From Labilithrix sp. (lineage in GTDB: Bacteria; Myxococcota_A; Polyangia; Polyangiales; Polyangiaceae), in NCBI GenBank assembly GCA_019637155.1, contig JAHBWE010000031.1:1-64000 (forward strand): 64,000 bases of DNA, given 5' to 3'. Under the pieces are notes generated by a model. The model had not been told where the DNA came from, ran no database searches, and saw nothing but the letters and a program-made list of their open reading frames with translations. The position numbers and the translations under genes are program-made. Below, in pieces: positions 48,924 through 59,204 of this stretch (its first letter is position 1; the number at the start of each line of letters is the position of its first letter).

Positions 48924-50546
48924 TCAGCCCTTCTTCCGCCGCACCACCGAGAGGACCATCCCGAGGTCCTCTCGTCCGAGCTCGCGCGTGGCGACGAGGA
49001 GGCCGAGGTACGCGACGCCGAGGAGGGGGGCGACGGCGAGGGTGGCGAGCTTGCCGAAGGGCGGGGTGTAGAGGCCCGCGAACGCGGCGAGCGCGACGCA
49101 CATGCCGACGCGGAGCGCGGTGAGCGCGGGGACGAACGCGCCGGCGGTGCGGCGCGCGGTGATCACGCCGACGACGAGCGCGAGCGAGAGCGCGGAGAGC
49201 ACCGCCGTCGCCGACGCGATGAGCTGCGCCTTTCCGAAGATCGCGTCGGGCACGAGGACGCTGCACGCGCCGGCGAGGAGCGCGAGCGCGAGCGCGGTGA
49301 GCCCCATCGCCGCGCGCTCGCGGCCGAGGCTGACCAGGATCGTCGTCGTCAGGCTCAGCATCGCGAACGCGCCCTGGCCGAGGACGAGCACGCGCAGCGC
49401 CGGCGCGCCGGACGCCGCGACCTCCGGCGCGTACGCGAGCCGGATGAGCGGCTCCGGCATCGCGACGATGACGGAGATCATGAGCCCGCACAGGATCGCG
49501 CCGATGCGCGCGCCGCGCGAGACGAGCTCGGCGACGCGTTTGTCGCCCTCCTCCTTCTTCGCCTTCGCGAGCATCGGGAAGAGCACCTGCGTCACGCTGA
49601 ACAGGAACTGGAAGGGGAGGAACGCGAAGAGCTGGCAGGCGCGGTACACCGCGATCCACTGGTTCGCGGCGGTGCCCGGCTCGAGCAGCGCGCCGCCGGG
49701 CGCGACCGCGCCGTCGGCCTTCACCGCGGAGAGCGAGAGGAAGCGGCCGAGCAGGATGATGTCGGCCTGCATCAAGGCCTGGACGAAGAGCTGCGCGAGG
49801 ATGACGGGCACGATGAGCCGCACGTACTCGCGCGCGGCCGGCACGCCGGCGGGCCGCTCGCCGCTCGGCAGCGCGGCGCCGGTCCCGGTCCACGTGAGCG
49901 CGAGGAGGAACACGCCGGTGGCGGCGAGCACGGTGCCGACCGTCGCGCCGAGCATGCCGGGGAGCGTGCCCGCCGCGCGCGCGATGCCGCCGCCGTTCTT
50001 CGCGAAGAACCAGCCGACGCCGATCATCGACGCGGTGCGGAGCGTGGCGGCGACGACGTTGAGCGACGCCTGCCGCGTGAACATGCGGCGGCCGTTGAGG
50101 TACCCGACGAGCGGCGCGTACACGCCGTACACCGCGAGCACGCCCGCGATCACGACGAGCGGCGTCAGGATCTCGGGCGCGCTCTGGAACGCGGTCACGA
50201 CCGGCGCGGCGCCGAGCAGGAGCGCGGTCGCGAGCGCGGCGACGCCGAGGTGGACGCGGAGCGCGGCGCGGAACGCCTGGCGCTCGGCGTCACCCGCCGC
50301 GGCGGTGACGCGGCTCACGCCCTGGATCGAGCTCGTGACGACGACGTTGTTGAACACGTTCGACACCGCGAGCACGCGCGCGAGGGCGCCGTAGTCCGCG
50401 AGGCCGATCGCGCGCTGGAGGAGCGGCTGCTGCACGAAGCCGGTCACGAGGAAGTAGACGTTCGCCGCGAGCATCGCGAGGCCGCCGCGGCCCGCGCGCT
50501 TCTGCTCGTCTTCGTTGGCGGTGGCTTCTTTGGTCGCTTCGGTCAT
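48924..50546 (-). CDS. polysaccharide flippase, MOP superfamily (oligosaccharide exporter type)
   Basis: 540 residues, ATG 50546, about 14 predicted TM helices; starts MTEATKEATANEDEQKRAGRGGLAMLAANVYFLVTGF. Helix patterns GFVQQPLLQRAIGLADYGALARVLAV and QLFVQALMQADIILLGRFL fit Wzx/MurJ-like exporters. Likely flips a lipid-linked glycan; substrate unknown. The preceding propeller gene overlaps its start by 4 bp. Confidence 0.87.
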   Translation of the reverse strand: MTEATKEATANEDEQKRAGRGGLAMLAANVYFLVTGFVQQPLLQRAIGLADYGALARVLAVSNVFNNVVVTSSIQGVSRVTAAAGDAERQAFRAALRVHLGVAALATALLLGAAPVVTAFQSAPEILTPLVVIAGVLAVYGVYAPLVGYLNGRRMFTRQASLNVVAATLRTASMIGVGWFFAKNGGGIARAAGTLPGMLGATVGTVLAATGVFLLALTWTGTGAALPSGERPAGVPAAREYVRLIVPVILAQLFVQALMQADIILLGRFLSLSAVKADGAVAPGGALLEPGTAANQWIAVYRACQLFAFLPFQFLFSVTQVLFPMLAKAKKEEGDKRVAELVSRGARIGAILCGLMISVIVAMPEPLIRLAYAPEVAASGAPALRVLVLGQGAFAMLSLTTTILVSLGRERAAMGLTALALALLAGACSVLVPDAIFGKAQLIASATAVLSALSLALVVGVITARRTAGAFVPALTALRVGMCVALAAFAGLYTPPFGKLATLAVAPLLGVAYLGLLVATRELGREDLGMVLSVVRRKKG

Positions 50547-51676
50547 GGCTTCGCGGGGAGGAACGCGACCGGCGCGCGCGGGAGCGAGAGCGAGCGGCCG
50601 GTCTCGGTCAGCTCGCAGGCGCCGGTGAGGGCGAGCTCGTGGACGAGGAACTGGTTCTGGACCGCGCGGCGATCGCCGACCCAGAGCGTCGAGCCGTGCC
50701 AGGTGAGGCCCTGGAGGTCGTAGCCCGGCGTGGGGCCGAGGACGGGAGACGCGTACGAGCGGAGGACCGCGCCGGTGTCGGGATCGAAGGTCACGATCGC
50801 GGTCGGGTTCACGCCCGGCTGCGGACCGGCCGCGATCGCGACGCCGCAGCCGGGGCGCACCGCGATCTCGGAGACGCTGCCGCCGAGCGCCCTCTCGGCG
50901 GCGAGCAGCTTCGTCGTCGACGTCGCGGTGTCGAAGCGCTCGATGCCGGCGTGCTCGTCGTCGTCCGCGTCGAAGCGGCCCGGCTCGGCGAGGAACAGCG
51001 CGCCGCCGAGCTCGACCATCGGGTTGAAGGGGTTCCGTCCGGCGAGGTCTATCGTCGCCTCGACCGTCCGCGTCGCGACGTCGATCCGGAGCATCTGCGA
51101 GGGGCGCGTCGACTGGAGCGGCGGCGTCGAGCGATCGTCGAGGCGCTCGAGCGCGACGAACGCCTTCGGGACGCCGCCGACGGGGACGACGCGCACCGAC
51201 TCGGCCTGCGGGTTGCCGTCCTCGTCGAAGCTCGAGAGATCGAGGTCGCCGTCGACCTCGCCGTTTTTCACGAAGACGAGCTTCGGCGTGTTGTAGAGCG
51301 CGACGAGGAGCGTCGCGTCGTCCACGCTCGCGACGTCGTGCGGGTTGGCGCGCGCGGTCGGCGTGCGGAACTCGACGAGGTTCGTCTTCGCGCGCGGCGC
51401 TCCGCACGAGGGATCGAGCTCGAACACGAGGTCGCGATCGCGCGAGAGCCAGAACACGCGCCCGCGGTCGCCGACGAGCATCGGATCGTTTCCGAGGTCG
51501 ACGCCGGTGGTGCGCTCGTCCTCGACGCAGCCGGGCGCATGACACGCGACGCTCGACTCGAAGTCGCTCGCCGCGACGAGGAGCTCGGCCCCCGGGCAGC
51601 CGCCCGCCGCCTCGGTCGCGACCGTGTCGCTCTCGCAGGCGAAGAGGATGAGGAGGAGGGCGGGCGCCGAACGCAC
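50543..51676 (-). CDS. beta-propeller lipoprotein
   Basis: 377 residues, GTG start, lipobox LFAC. A series of blade-like units (GDRGRVFWLSRD, DDATLLVALYNTPKLVFV, GGALFLAEPG, WHGSTLWVGDRR) indicates a six- or seven-bladed propeller; several DxD/DDDE acidic clusters might bind calcium. Overlaps the flippase start (ATGA), so they are coupled; a role linked to an exported glycan is possible but unproven. Confidence 0.75.
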   Translation of the reverse strand: MRSAPALLLILFACESDTVATEAAGGCPGAELLVAASDFESSVACHAPGCVEDERTTGVDLGNDPMLVGDRGRVFWLSRDRDLVFELDPSCGAPRAKTNLVEFRTPTARANPHDVASVDDATLLVALYNTPKLVFVKNGEVDGDLDLSSFDEDGNPQAESVRVVPVGGVPKAFVALERLDDRSTPPLQSTRPSQMLRIDVATRTVEATIDLAGRNPFNPMVELGGALFLAEPGRFDADDDEHAGIERFDTATSTTKLLAAERALGGSVSEIAVRPGCGVAIAAGPQPGVNPTAIVTFDPDTGAVLRSYASPVLGPTPGYDLQGLTWHGSTLWVGDRRAVQNQFLVHELALTGACELTETGRSLSLPRAPVAFLPAKP

Positions 51677-51711
51677 GCCGCTCTATTACCCCAAAGCGGT
51701 GGTCTCGCGAC

Positions 51712-52218
51712 TCAGAACATGTTCTTGGGGTCGAGCGGCTTCCCATCCGGCCCACGCCCAGCCTTGCGATACGCCTCGTCGGGCGTCATCGACGGGGCGG
51801 GGGGCGGCGGCGTGACGTCACGGACTCTCATCGAGCTCCGCGCAGCGTCCTTGTACGAAACGGTGACTTCGATGTGGAGGCGCCGGTTCGGCTCCTTCGG
51901 CGGGACGGCGTCTTCGAACGTCGTCTTCTGGGCGCCGGCGACGATCTTCGCGTCTTGCACGTGCGCGCGGACGTAGTTCGAGAGCTCCTCCGGCAAGAGC
52001 CGGCTCCGGACCTCCACCATGTCCGTGATGCGATAGACGATGGACGAGTCCCGCGGAAGGACGAGGCCGAAGGCGTTCTCGTGCCCTTCGGGGAACTCGC
52101 CCTCGCGGAGGTGATCTTTCGGTTTGCCCGCGTCGACCTCGGGGGGTGGCGGTGGCTTCTTGCAAGCGGCGGCGAGGAGCGCCGCCGCGAGGATGGTCAC
52201 TGCAGAACGAGCGCCCAT
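51712..52218 (-). CDS. small lipoprotein at the end of the minor-pilin operon
   Basis: 168 residues from ATG 52218; lipobox LLAAAC. A Pro-rich start and then FPEGHENAFGLVLPRDSSIVYR, RLHIEVTVSYKDAARSSMRV and a C-terminal PLDPKNMF. It overlaps the pilY1 end by 22 bp. No family recognised; context suggests an accessory pilus or envelope factor. Confidence 0.75.
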   Translation of the reverse strand: MGARSAVTILAAALLAAACKKPPPPPEVDAGKPKDHLREGEFPEGHENAFGLVLPRDSSIVYRITDMVEVRSRLLPEELSNYVRAHVQDAKIVAGAQKTTFEDAVPPKEPNRRLHIEVTVSYKDAARSSMRVRDVTPPPPAPSMTPDEAYRKAGRGPDGKPLDPKNMF

Positions 52219-55200
52219 GAATCGACTTTCGTCGCTTGCTTCGGGAGCGGTCGCGAGACCGACTTGCGGTCCGCCTGCGTGTTCCTGCCGGCGCCGCCGG
52301 GGCGGGTGATGCCGAACGTGAGGCTGTAGGATGACGAGGCGACGGATTGGTAGCCCATGTTGCCGTATTCGTCGGTTGCGGCGTCTTCCGAGCATGCGGA
52401 GGATGCGGTCAGCGTCACGCCGGGGATGATGTCGCTGATCGGCTGGCCGATGCTGTCGACGGGGATCACGTTCGCGACCTTCGATGCGCCCGGAGCACAT
52501 AGCCCCGTGACCGAATCGATGTCGGTGTCCTGGCACCACTCGGGCCGGCCGCCGCTCGTCGGATCGCCGTCGGTGAACGGCGCGGTGTAGTGGAGGCCCC
52601 AGAGCTTGGTGAGGCCAAGGCCGGTGCAGATGGCGGAGCCCGTGGCGGGCTGGCGCGGCTGATACGACGCGAAGTAGAGGATGCGGTCGAAGACGGTCAT
52701 CGGGCCGGTGACGCGCTCGGAGTTGGGGAGCACCTGCCACCAGAGCGTGCTGGCCTTCGGGAAGGAGCTCGCGTCGCGGACCTCGCGGATCGAGAAGACG
52801 TAGTTGGTGTCGCTGCTCGCGACCATGCTCTCCTGATCGCCGGTAGCCACATTGATGATGAGGCTCCCGGACTCGTCGAGCGAGAGGACCGGCGGGACCT
52901 GGATGGGGTGGCCGGCGAGCCCCGGAGTGGCGGCCGTCGTCACGGCATAGAGGTCCGAGAAGAGGTTCATGCGCCACCTTCGCGGGTCCGTGCTCGTGAA
53001 GTCGATGCGCCAGAGCGTGCCGTCGGCGTCGCCGATGAACGCCTTCTGGATCGGAACGCCGACCTGGTCCGGGAAGACGACGGGCGTGCCGACCATCGGC
53101 GAGTCGAGCGGGGTGTCGATCATCTTCAGCGAGGCGCCGATGAGGGCGGGGACGTCCTGATTGGCGCGCCCGAAGTGCGCGATGATCTCGCCGTTGTCGA
53201 GGCGGACGACCGTGACGCCGCGTCCCGGCACGGGCTGCGTGCAGTCGCCTCGCGCCCACCTGCGGACGTCCGTACGCGGCGTGCGGTCGGAGTAGTCCGC
53301 GCCGGACTCGTCGGGGGTCGTGGGCTTCGCGCGGCGCGGGCAGGTCTGGCCAGTGATCGGCGGCTCGTCGTAGCCGCCGGGGAGGATCGCGATCCCGACT
53401 TGGCGATCGACGTCGGCCGCGTCACGGATGACGACGGTCCCGACGGCGGGCGTCGACGTGTGCTTGCCGAACAGCGCGACCATCGGCGTGTTGCCGATGG
53501 TCGACCTGCGGATCTCCTTGGCCGGGTCGGTGGCGCTCGCCTGCGGCACGTCGGTGAGCTGCCACAGGAAGTGCGGACCCCTCATCGCCGCGCTGCCCGT
53601 GTCGCCGCTCGTCGAGACCTGGGCGATGTCGTTCGACGTCGGCGTCTGGTGGTTCGCCGTGCAGTCACCGCCGCAGTCCGCGTCGGTCACGTTGAGGGCG
53701 TAGTAGCCGCCCGTCGTTCCGATCCCGGCGACCAGCGTGGAGTGCCACTGCGAGGCGGCCTGCGTACCGGCCGCGGGGCGATCCCAGACCGTCTCACGCA
53801 CGACGGGCGTGCCGTCGAGGAGGATCTGGTTGCCGCCGGGGTAGTTCGAGGCGAGGCGCGGAAGGACCGCCGGCGGGACGAACGCCCAGAGCTCGTGCTT
53901 CGCGTCCGTGCCGCCTTCATCGAGCGCCTTGAACGCGTGGAGGATGCCGTCGGTGGTTGCGGCGTAGAGGACCGTCCTCCGCGCGGCGCGGTTCGCCTGG
54001 TAGTCGCGGAAGCCGTCTTCACGGAGGAGGCTCTGCGGCGGCGGAACGATGGCGGGGTTGGCGTGATAGACGGCGCCGAGCGCAGCGCAGCGCGCGACGC
54101 AGACCTCGCCGGACGGGCACGTGGCCGGCAGCGCATGCGGGACGCACGAGTCGCCCGAGATCGAGCATTTGCCCGGCTCCGACTCGGACGTGCGGCACCG
54201 GACGTTGAAGTCGTAGCCGCGGAAGCTGAGGGGGGTCGGAACCGCGGTCGCAAACCCCCATACCACCGACGTGCACTCGGCTGGTCCTGCCGCACCGTCG
54301 AGCGCAGGGATCAACGTGGTGCCGCGGTCGATGCGGCCGCCGGTCTGTACCGCGCGACCACGCTTGCACGTGTGTTCGGTGATGCCGAGCGCTGCCGGCC
54401 ACGCGGGGGGGAAGCTGAGAGGGGCGGGCATCGCGACCTCGGTTCCGCCGTAGGTCGGGGCCCCGCCGCCGGGCTTGGTGATGGGATCGGCGCCGGTCGA
54501 CGACGGTGTTCCGGCGTTGGCGTACGGACGAACGGACGCGCTCGAGTCGATCGAGGTATCGCCGGCGTCGCCCGCAACGACCGAGAGGAAGAAGCGCGCG
54601 TTGTCCTCGGTCTGCTTCGCCAGGTTCTCGGACATGAAGTCGCCCTTGCTGGCGAGCTGGCTATCGTCGGGGAGAGAGGCGAGCTTCCCGGTGATAGGGT
54701 CGTTCTTGCATACGAACCGTGTGCGGTCGATCTCGCCGGACCACGGGCGCTGGGAGCTCGGGATGAACGTACCGTGGAACTGGCCGGCGACGGCGGTGGG
54801 CGACGCCGCGGTCGCGGAAGCCGAGAAGCGAGTCGACGGAGACATCACGGGGATCGTCTTCGTGCTCGCGCTGCGGATGATGTTCGCCATGATGCGGCCG
54901 AACGCGAGGACGATGTCGGCCTGCGACTCTGCGAAGAACGCGCTCGTCTCGGACCCCGCGAGCGCGAGCTCGTTCAGCTTGCAACACGCGTAGCCGGTCG
55001 TGCCCTCCGTCGGCGGTGGGGTGCAAGCCGCCTGCATCGCGAGCGCAGCGTCGTGGTCGCTGCTTGCGGAGGCGGCCACCTGGTCGAACCATCCCTTGCA
55101 CGAGGTGACGCCGGTGGGGAGGCCCTCGGCAGGGCCGCCCGCCACGCCGTTCACGGAGAAGCCGATCACGAAGGTGGTGACCTTCTTCAGCGGGTCCGTC

Positions 55201-56459
55201 GCGGTGAACATGTCGTTCGCGATGACGGAGCCGCGCTCGTACGGACAGTCCGTCCCGGCGCAGCCGCCCGCGCCACGGAGATCGAGGTTCGGGGCGCCGT
55301 CGGTGAGGAGGACGATGTACTTGTCGCGGCAGCCGTACGGATCGCTCCGCGGCCCCGCCGGATCGTCCCAGAGGAAGGTGCGCGCGTCGTCGAGCATCCC
55401 GTCGATCGGCGTCGCACCCCATGGACGCGACGCGAGGAGCACCTGCTGGACGTGCTCGTTCTGCGCGCCGAGCTCGTAGAGGTTCGCGTCGGGGTCCGGG
55501 AAGGGGACCAAGCGTCCCTCCCACGGCGGCGCGCCCCGGTTGCGCGCGCCGACCTCTTGTGGGGTGAACGGGCAGGGCGGGGCGGTCGTCGGCCTGCCGC
55601 GAGTCCAACCGATCTCCGGGAAGACGGTGACGGGGCAGTCTGCGTCCGTCGCGATGCACGTGCGGGTGTTGTAGTCGGCGCTAGTGGAGCGTCGGTGGTA
55701 GCTCCACGTGCCGGTGAACGGGTTCGCGATGTCGATGTACGTGTTGCTGCCGCTCGTGGTCACGCCCGTGAAGCCTGACGTGTCGCTGTCGAACATCATG
55801 AGCGCGAAGCGCGCAAAGTCGCGCGCGACGTCGAGCTGCCCGTCGTTCGTCTGCTCGAACGTGCATCGGCTCAGCCCCGACGCATCCGTCGCGATGAGCC
55901 CGTTGTTGATCGAGTTGTAGAGGACGCTTGCGAGCGCGTTGTCGGGGAAGTCCGTGGCGAGGCCGCCGGCTCCGAGGCCGTTGGGGCCGACGCCGTTGGG
56001 AGAGCTCGCGCCCGGGAGGTGCCACGGCGTGATCGCGCAGGCGTTCGCCGGCGAGTTGCCGGAGGTCGGCTGGTGGTACGGGATCGCGTAGCCGACGTCG
56101 TACGGCGGCTGGTTGTTGATCTTGTAGATCTGGGCGAACGGTTCCGTCGCGCCGCGCGGCCTCGCCGCGCAGCTGAAGAACGGCTGGATGTTGCCGGTGA
56201 GCGCCTGGAGCAGCATGCCCCAGCGGTTCGGCTCGCTCATGACGCCGTGGTCGCACAGCGTTCCCGGATCCTCGCCGGGGAGCTTGTTGTTCGGCATGCG
56301 CTCCATCGAGCCGGAGTTGTCGACGAGGAGCAGGACGTCCGGCAGAGGACGGCTCGACGTCCCCGCGACCTGCGCGTGGGCGGCTCCGGAGAGCGAGAGC
56401 GCAGCAGAGCCGACGACGAGAGCGGCGAGACGAGCCGAGCGGAACGAATGGCGTTGCAC
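52197..56459 (-). CDS. pilY1: PilY1-type pilus tip adhesin/assembly protein
   Basis: 1420 residues with signal peptide (LSLSGAAHAQ). The N-terminal VWA-like domain has the MIDAS sequence LLLVDNSGSMERMP and a later GAPNLDLRG, with many Cys. The C-terminal half has propeller strands such as RRTVLYAATTDGILHAFKALD, HSTLVAGIGTTGGYYALNV and FIGDADGTLWRIDF, as in the PilY1 C-terminal domain that controls pilus retraction. It is last but one in an operon of minor pilins, the normal genetic setting. Confidence 0.93.
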   Translation of the reverse strand: MQRHSFRSARLAALVVGSAALSLSGAAHAQVAGTSSRPLPDVLLLVDNSGSMERMPNNKLPGEDPGTLCDHGVMSEPNRWGMLLQALTGNIQPFFSCAARPRGATEPFAQIYKINNQPPYDVGYAIPYHQPTSGNSPANACAITPWHLPGASSPNGVGPNGLGAGGLATDFPDNALASVLYNSINNGLIATDASGLSRCTFEQTNDGQLDVARDFARFALMMFDSDTSGFTGVTTSGSNTYIDIANPFTGTWSYHRRSTSADYNTRTCIATDADCPVTVFPEIGWTRGRPTTAPPCPFTPQEVGARNRGAPPWEGRLVPFPDPDANLYELGAQNEHVQQVLLASRPWGATPIDGMLDDARTFLWDDPAGPRSDPYGCRDKYIVLLTDGAPNLDLRGAGGCAGTDCPYERGSVIANDMFTATDPLKKVTTFVIGFSVNGVAGGPAEGLPTGVTSCKGWFDQVAASASSDHDAALAMQAACTPPPTEGTTGYACCKLNELALAGSETSAFFAESQADIVLAFGRIMANIIRSASTKTIPVMSPSTRFSASATAASPTAVAGQFHGTFIPSSQRPWSGEIDRTRFVCKNDPITGKLASLPDDSQLASKGDFMSENLAKQTEDNARFFLSVVAGDAGDTSIDSSASVRPYANAGTPSSTGADPITKPGGGAPTYGGTEVAMPAPLSFPPAWPAALGITEHTCKRGRAVQTGGRIDRGTTLIPALDGAAGPAECTSVVWGFATAVPTPLSFRGYDFNVRCRTSESEPGKCSISGDSCVPHALPATCPSGEVCVARCAALGAVYHANPAIVPPPQSLLREDGFRDYQANRAARRTVLYAATTDGILHAFKALDEGGTDAKHELWAFVPPAVLPRLASNYPGGNQILLDGTPVVRETVWDRPAAGTQAASQWHSTLVAGIGTTGGYYALNVTDADCGGDCTANHQTPTSNDIAQVSTSGDTGSAAMRGPHFLWQLTDVPQASATDPAKEIRRSTIGNTPMVALFGKHTSTPAVGTVVIRDAADVDRQVGIAILPGGYDEPPITGQTCPRRAKPTTPDESGADYSDRTPRTDVRRWARGDCTQPVPGRGVTVVRLDNGEIIAHFGRANQDVPALIGASLKMIDTPLDSPMVGTPVVFPDQVGVPIQKAFIGDADGTLWRIDFTSTDPRRWRMNLFSDLYAVTTAATPGLAGHPIQVPPVLSLDESGSLIINVATGDQESMVASSDTNYVFSIREVRDASSFPKASTLWWQVLPNSERVTGPMTVFDRILYFASYQPRQPATGSAICTGLGLTKLWGLHYTAPFTDGDPTSGGRPEWCQDTDIDSVTGLCAPGASKVANVIPVDSIGQPISDIIPGVTLTASSACSEDAATDEYGNMGYQSVASSSYSLTFGITRPGGAGRNTQADRKSVSRPLPKQATKVDSWALVLQ

Positions 56460-56476
56460 GGTTGGTCCTCCTCAGT

Positions 56477-57202
56477 TCACTGCATGTAGGGGCCGACGAC
56501 GAGGCGTCCGCGCCCGACGACGATGGAGTGAGCGGGTTGCATCACACCGCCCACGGCTGCTGGACGCATCTCCGCGAACACGGTAGCGCGGATCACGGTG
56601 AAGACCGGCGGCGGGCCTGCCGCGGAAGAGACCGAGTATCCGGCCGGCGCAGCCCAGTCGATCGGATTGGTGAGCTCGACCCGGATGTTGGCGTAGCTCT
56701 GCACCTCGCCGAAGCTCTGGTTCGAGAAAGGTATCGTGTACGGCGGAGCGTTGTAGCCGTCTGGCGGCGTGCTGGGGTCGGGGTAGTTGTTCGGGTCTTC
56801 GGAGTAGGGTTTCATCGACTTCGGCGTCAGAGTGAGGCACGCCTCCGCGACGCGGTCGCGAATCGAGCTTCCGCCGGAGGTGAGCGGCTTCGAGGTCGTG
56901 CAATCCACCCTCGAACTGACGCGCACCGCCGCGTCCGCCATCATGTCGTTCATGACGACGCGCGCGTTGCGCGGCGTGAGCATCGACGCCGTCATCGTGA
57001 CCGCGAGCTCCGCCGCGTGCTGTCCCTGCGCGGCCTGACGCCCATGACCGGCCGCGCGGACCTGCTGCGCGGTCCCCGCCAGGCTCCAGGCGCCCATCGC
57101 CGCGAGGAGCCCGAGCGTGATCGCGACGATGAAGAGCGCGGCGCCGCCGGCGCGACGACGGGCCCGAGCGCGGCGAAGTGCGATCGGTCGAGTGGTGGCC
57201 AT
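56477..57202 (-). CDS. pilX: PilX-like minor pilin component
   Basis: 241 residues from ATG 57202, overlapping the pilW stop. A basic N-terminus (RRARARRRAGG) precedes a hydrophobic helix ALFIVAITLGLLAAMGAWSLAG without the Glu at +5, as is usual in PilX. The remainder is a soluble domain with two Cys. Position between pilW and pilY1 supports the call. Confidence 0.82.
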   Translation of the reverse strand: MATTRPIALRRARARRRAGGAALFIVAITLGLLAAMGAWSLAGTAQQVRAAGHGRQAAQGQHAAELAVTMTASMLTPRNARVVMNDMMADAAVRVSSRVDCTTSKPLTSGGSSIRDRVAEACLTLTPKSMKPYSEDPNNYPDPSTPPDGYNAPPYTIPFSNQSFGEVQSYANIRVELTNPIDWAAPAGYSVSSAAGPPPVFTVIRATVFAEMRPAAVGGVMQPAHSIVVGRGRLVVGPYMQ

Positions 57203-58587
57203 CAGTAGAATGCCCCCGCCTGGTTGGTGAGCGCGACCTCGGAGACGACCGTGCGGACGCGCGCGAACTTCCTGCAAGGTGTAGCGGTGTCGACGCAGAC
57301 GCGGGCCCTGGAGGTCGCCACGCCCGTGGGAAGATCGACCTCACGGTCGGCCACGGCGGCGCGGATGGCGAGGCGGAACCGAACGGAGCGTACGCGCTGC
57401 GGCCCGGGCTGCCCCGGCAGGATGCTGTTGGGGCCGTTCGTCGCGTTGAAGATGCTTCCGTTCCCGTTGTCCGTGTCCATGTCGTAGACGACATGGCGCG
57501 CGGCGCCAGTGGCGCCGGGAACGTCGAGGACGATCCCGAACTTGAGGTCGGTCGCGTACTCGGCGATGACCTCGGGCGGACCGACGGCCACGCCGTCGAA
57601 GTCGATCACCTGACGCACGAGATCGACCTTGGCCACCTGGCCGAGGCCGGGCTCGGTGTGGAAGCTCGCGTTCATCGACTCGGTCGCCAGCGCGAGCCTC
57701 CAGACGACGCGCGAGAGCGGCGCGATGGTGACGCGACCGCCTTCGCTCGAGCCACAGCCGCGCGCGACGCCGCCGGCCGGGTTCTCGTAGGAGTCGCCGC
57801 CGACACCCGACCCGCTGTTCGCGTAGAGGACGCCGCGCAGGTTCGTGTCGCCGGAGACCGTGACCGCGAGCCTCCCTCCGGCCACATCGACGTTGCAGAC
57901 CGGGACGTAGTGGTGGCACCCGATCGCGTCCGTCACCTGCGCGAGGAACCTCCTGCCCGCGACGGGCTGGAAGGCGGTCCTCGCGTTGTTGCGAAAGCGA
58001 GTATCGTCGTAGGGGACCGAAGCCGACATTCCCGCGAGCTGGTAGACCGCGGCGTCGGCGTTGGGATCGAGGGTGATCGTCTGCGCGTTCGCGCAGCCGC
58101 CGCCCGCGCCGGCGTTCATCGTGATCGTCCCGCTGTACGCGTCGTCGCTCGTCATGTTGCCGACGATCTCGACCGCGTCGGGAACGATGCCGACGTCCGT
58201 GAGCGGCGCCGGGACACCGAACTGGGTCGAGCCCACGTCGATGCGCAGGCCGCGCAGTCGGAGGATTCCGGCGTAGCGGGCGACGTTGGCATCGCCGTCG
58301 GGGACGTTCGCGAGGCGCGCGACCTTCGGGTCGAGCACGATGTTCGGGGTCGACATGAAGGACGCGCGCGAGAGGTCCTGCCGCAGGCGATCCGCCCCCA
58401 TGCGGAGCGCCATCTCGGTCGACGACGTCCTTACCTCCTCGTGGAAGGTGAGGGTCGCCGAGCGGGCGAGGGCGACCGACGCGAGGGCGACGATGAGGCC
58501 CATGACGAGCGCGACCATCAGCTCGGTGAGCGTGAAGCCGCGCGCGCGCGCGCGCCTGAGGCTGGTCTTGCGACGGGGGATGCTCAT
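57202..58587 (-). CDS. pilW: PilW-like minor pilin
   Basis: 461 residues. Type III signal RARG-FTLTELMVALVMGLIVAL with Glu5, then a large C-terminal domain with many predicted strands and four Cys. Long for PilW. Part of the priming complex of type IV pili with FimT, PilV, PilX and PilY1. Starts within the end of pilV. Confidence 0.88.
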   Translation of the reverse strand: MSIPRRKTSLRRARARGFTLTELMVALVMGLIVALASVALARSATLTFHEEVRTSSTEMALRMGADRLRQDLSRASFMSTPNIVLDPKVARLANVPDGDANVARYAGILRLRGLRIDVGSTQFGVPAPLTDVGIVPDAVEIVGNMTSDDAYSGTITMNAGAGGGCANAQTITLDPNADAAVYQLAGMSASVPYDDTRFRNNARTAFQPVAGRRFLAQVTDAIGCHHYVPVCNVDVAGGRLAVTVSGDTNLRGVLYANSGSGVGGDSYENPAGGVARGCGSSEGGRVTIAPLSRVVWRLALATESMNASFHTEPGLGQVAKVDLVRQVIDFDGVAVGPPEVIAEYATDLKFGIVLDVPGATGAARHVVYDMDTDNGNGSIFNATNGPNSILPGQPGPQRVRSVRFRLAIRAAVADREVDLPTGVATSRARVCVDTATPCRKFARVRTVVSEVALTNQAGAFY

Positions 58588-59204
58588 GGCTCCGGGTTCG
58601 GCCGCACAGCGGTCGTGACGTGGACGAAATGGAGTCTGGGTTTGTTCGCTTCGGGGTCGTATCCGAAGCAGTCTACGATCGGCGCCTCGTCGAGACGTGC
58701 GTAGTACACACGGATCTCGGCGCGCAGGAGCGCGGTCATGCGCTGGGACGCTCCCGTGGCTCCGGGATGGGTGATCCACCGGAAGCGATACTGCGTGCAG
58801 AAGATGTGAGGGTCTCCGCCCGCCGCCGGAAGATCGCGGCCGAAGAGATCGAACGCGGGGCTCCGGCCTACGTGATCGCCCGCGAGGGGGGGCGTGGTCC
58901 ACGGGCCGAGCGTGGTCGCGTCGAGGCCTGCGGCGCCAGAGAGCCAGGTGGTCTGCGCGAGGTTGTTCTCGTCGGGGAAGGAGGCGCTCGGCCGCGTCCA
59001 GAACGCCGCGTCGCGATGGAGCCGGGCGGACCACTCGTGCGCGATGTTCACGGCGATGTCCATGCGCCGCGCGTCATCACCGCCCTGAATCGTCACGCGC
59101 TGCATGCTGATGACGCCGGCCGCGCCGATCGCGAAGAGCGTCATCGCGCTCATCACCTCGACGACGGTGTAGCCGCGCTCGCGGCGGAGGCGAGTGCGCT
59201 TCAT
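58584..59204 (-). CDS. pilV: PilV-like minor pilin
   Basis: 206 residues. Prepilin motif RRERG-YTVVEVMSAMTLFAIGAAG with Glu5 and the PilV-like AIGAAGVISMQ, in which the helix continues to Gln. C-terminal globular part without recognisable subdomains. Overlaps both neighbours by 4 bp. Confidence 0.87.
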   Translation of the reverse strand: MKRTRLRRERGYTVVEVMSAMTLFAIGAAGVISMQRVTIQGGDDARRMDIAVNIAHEWSARLHRDAAFWTRPSASFPDENNLAQTTWLSGAAGLDATTLGPWTTPPLAGDHVGRSPAFDLFGRDLPAAGGDPHIFCTQYRFRWITHPGATGASQRMTALLRAEIRVYYARLDEAPIVDCFGYDPEANKPRLHFVHVTTAVRPNPEP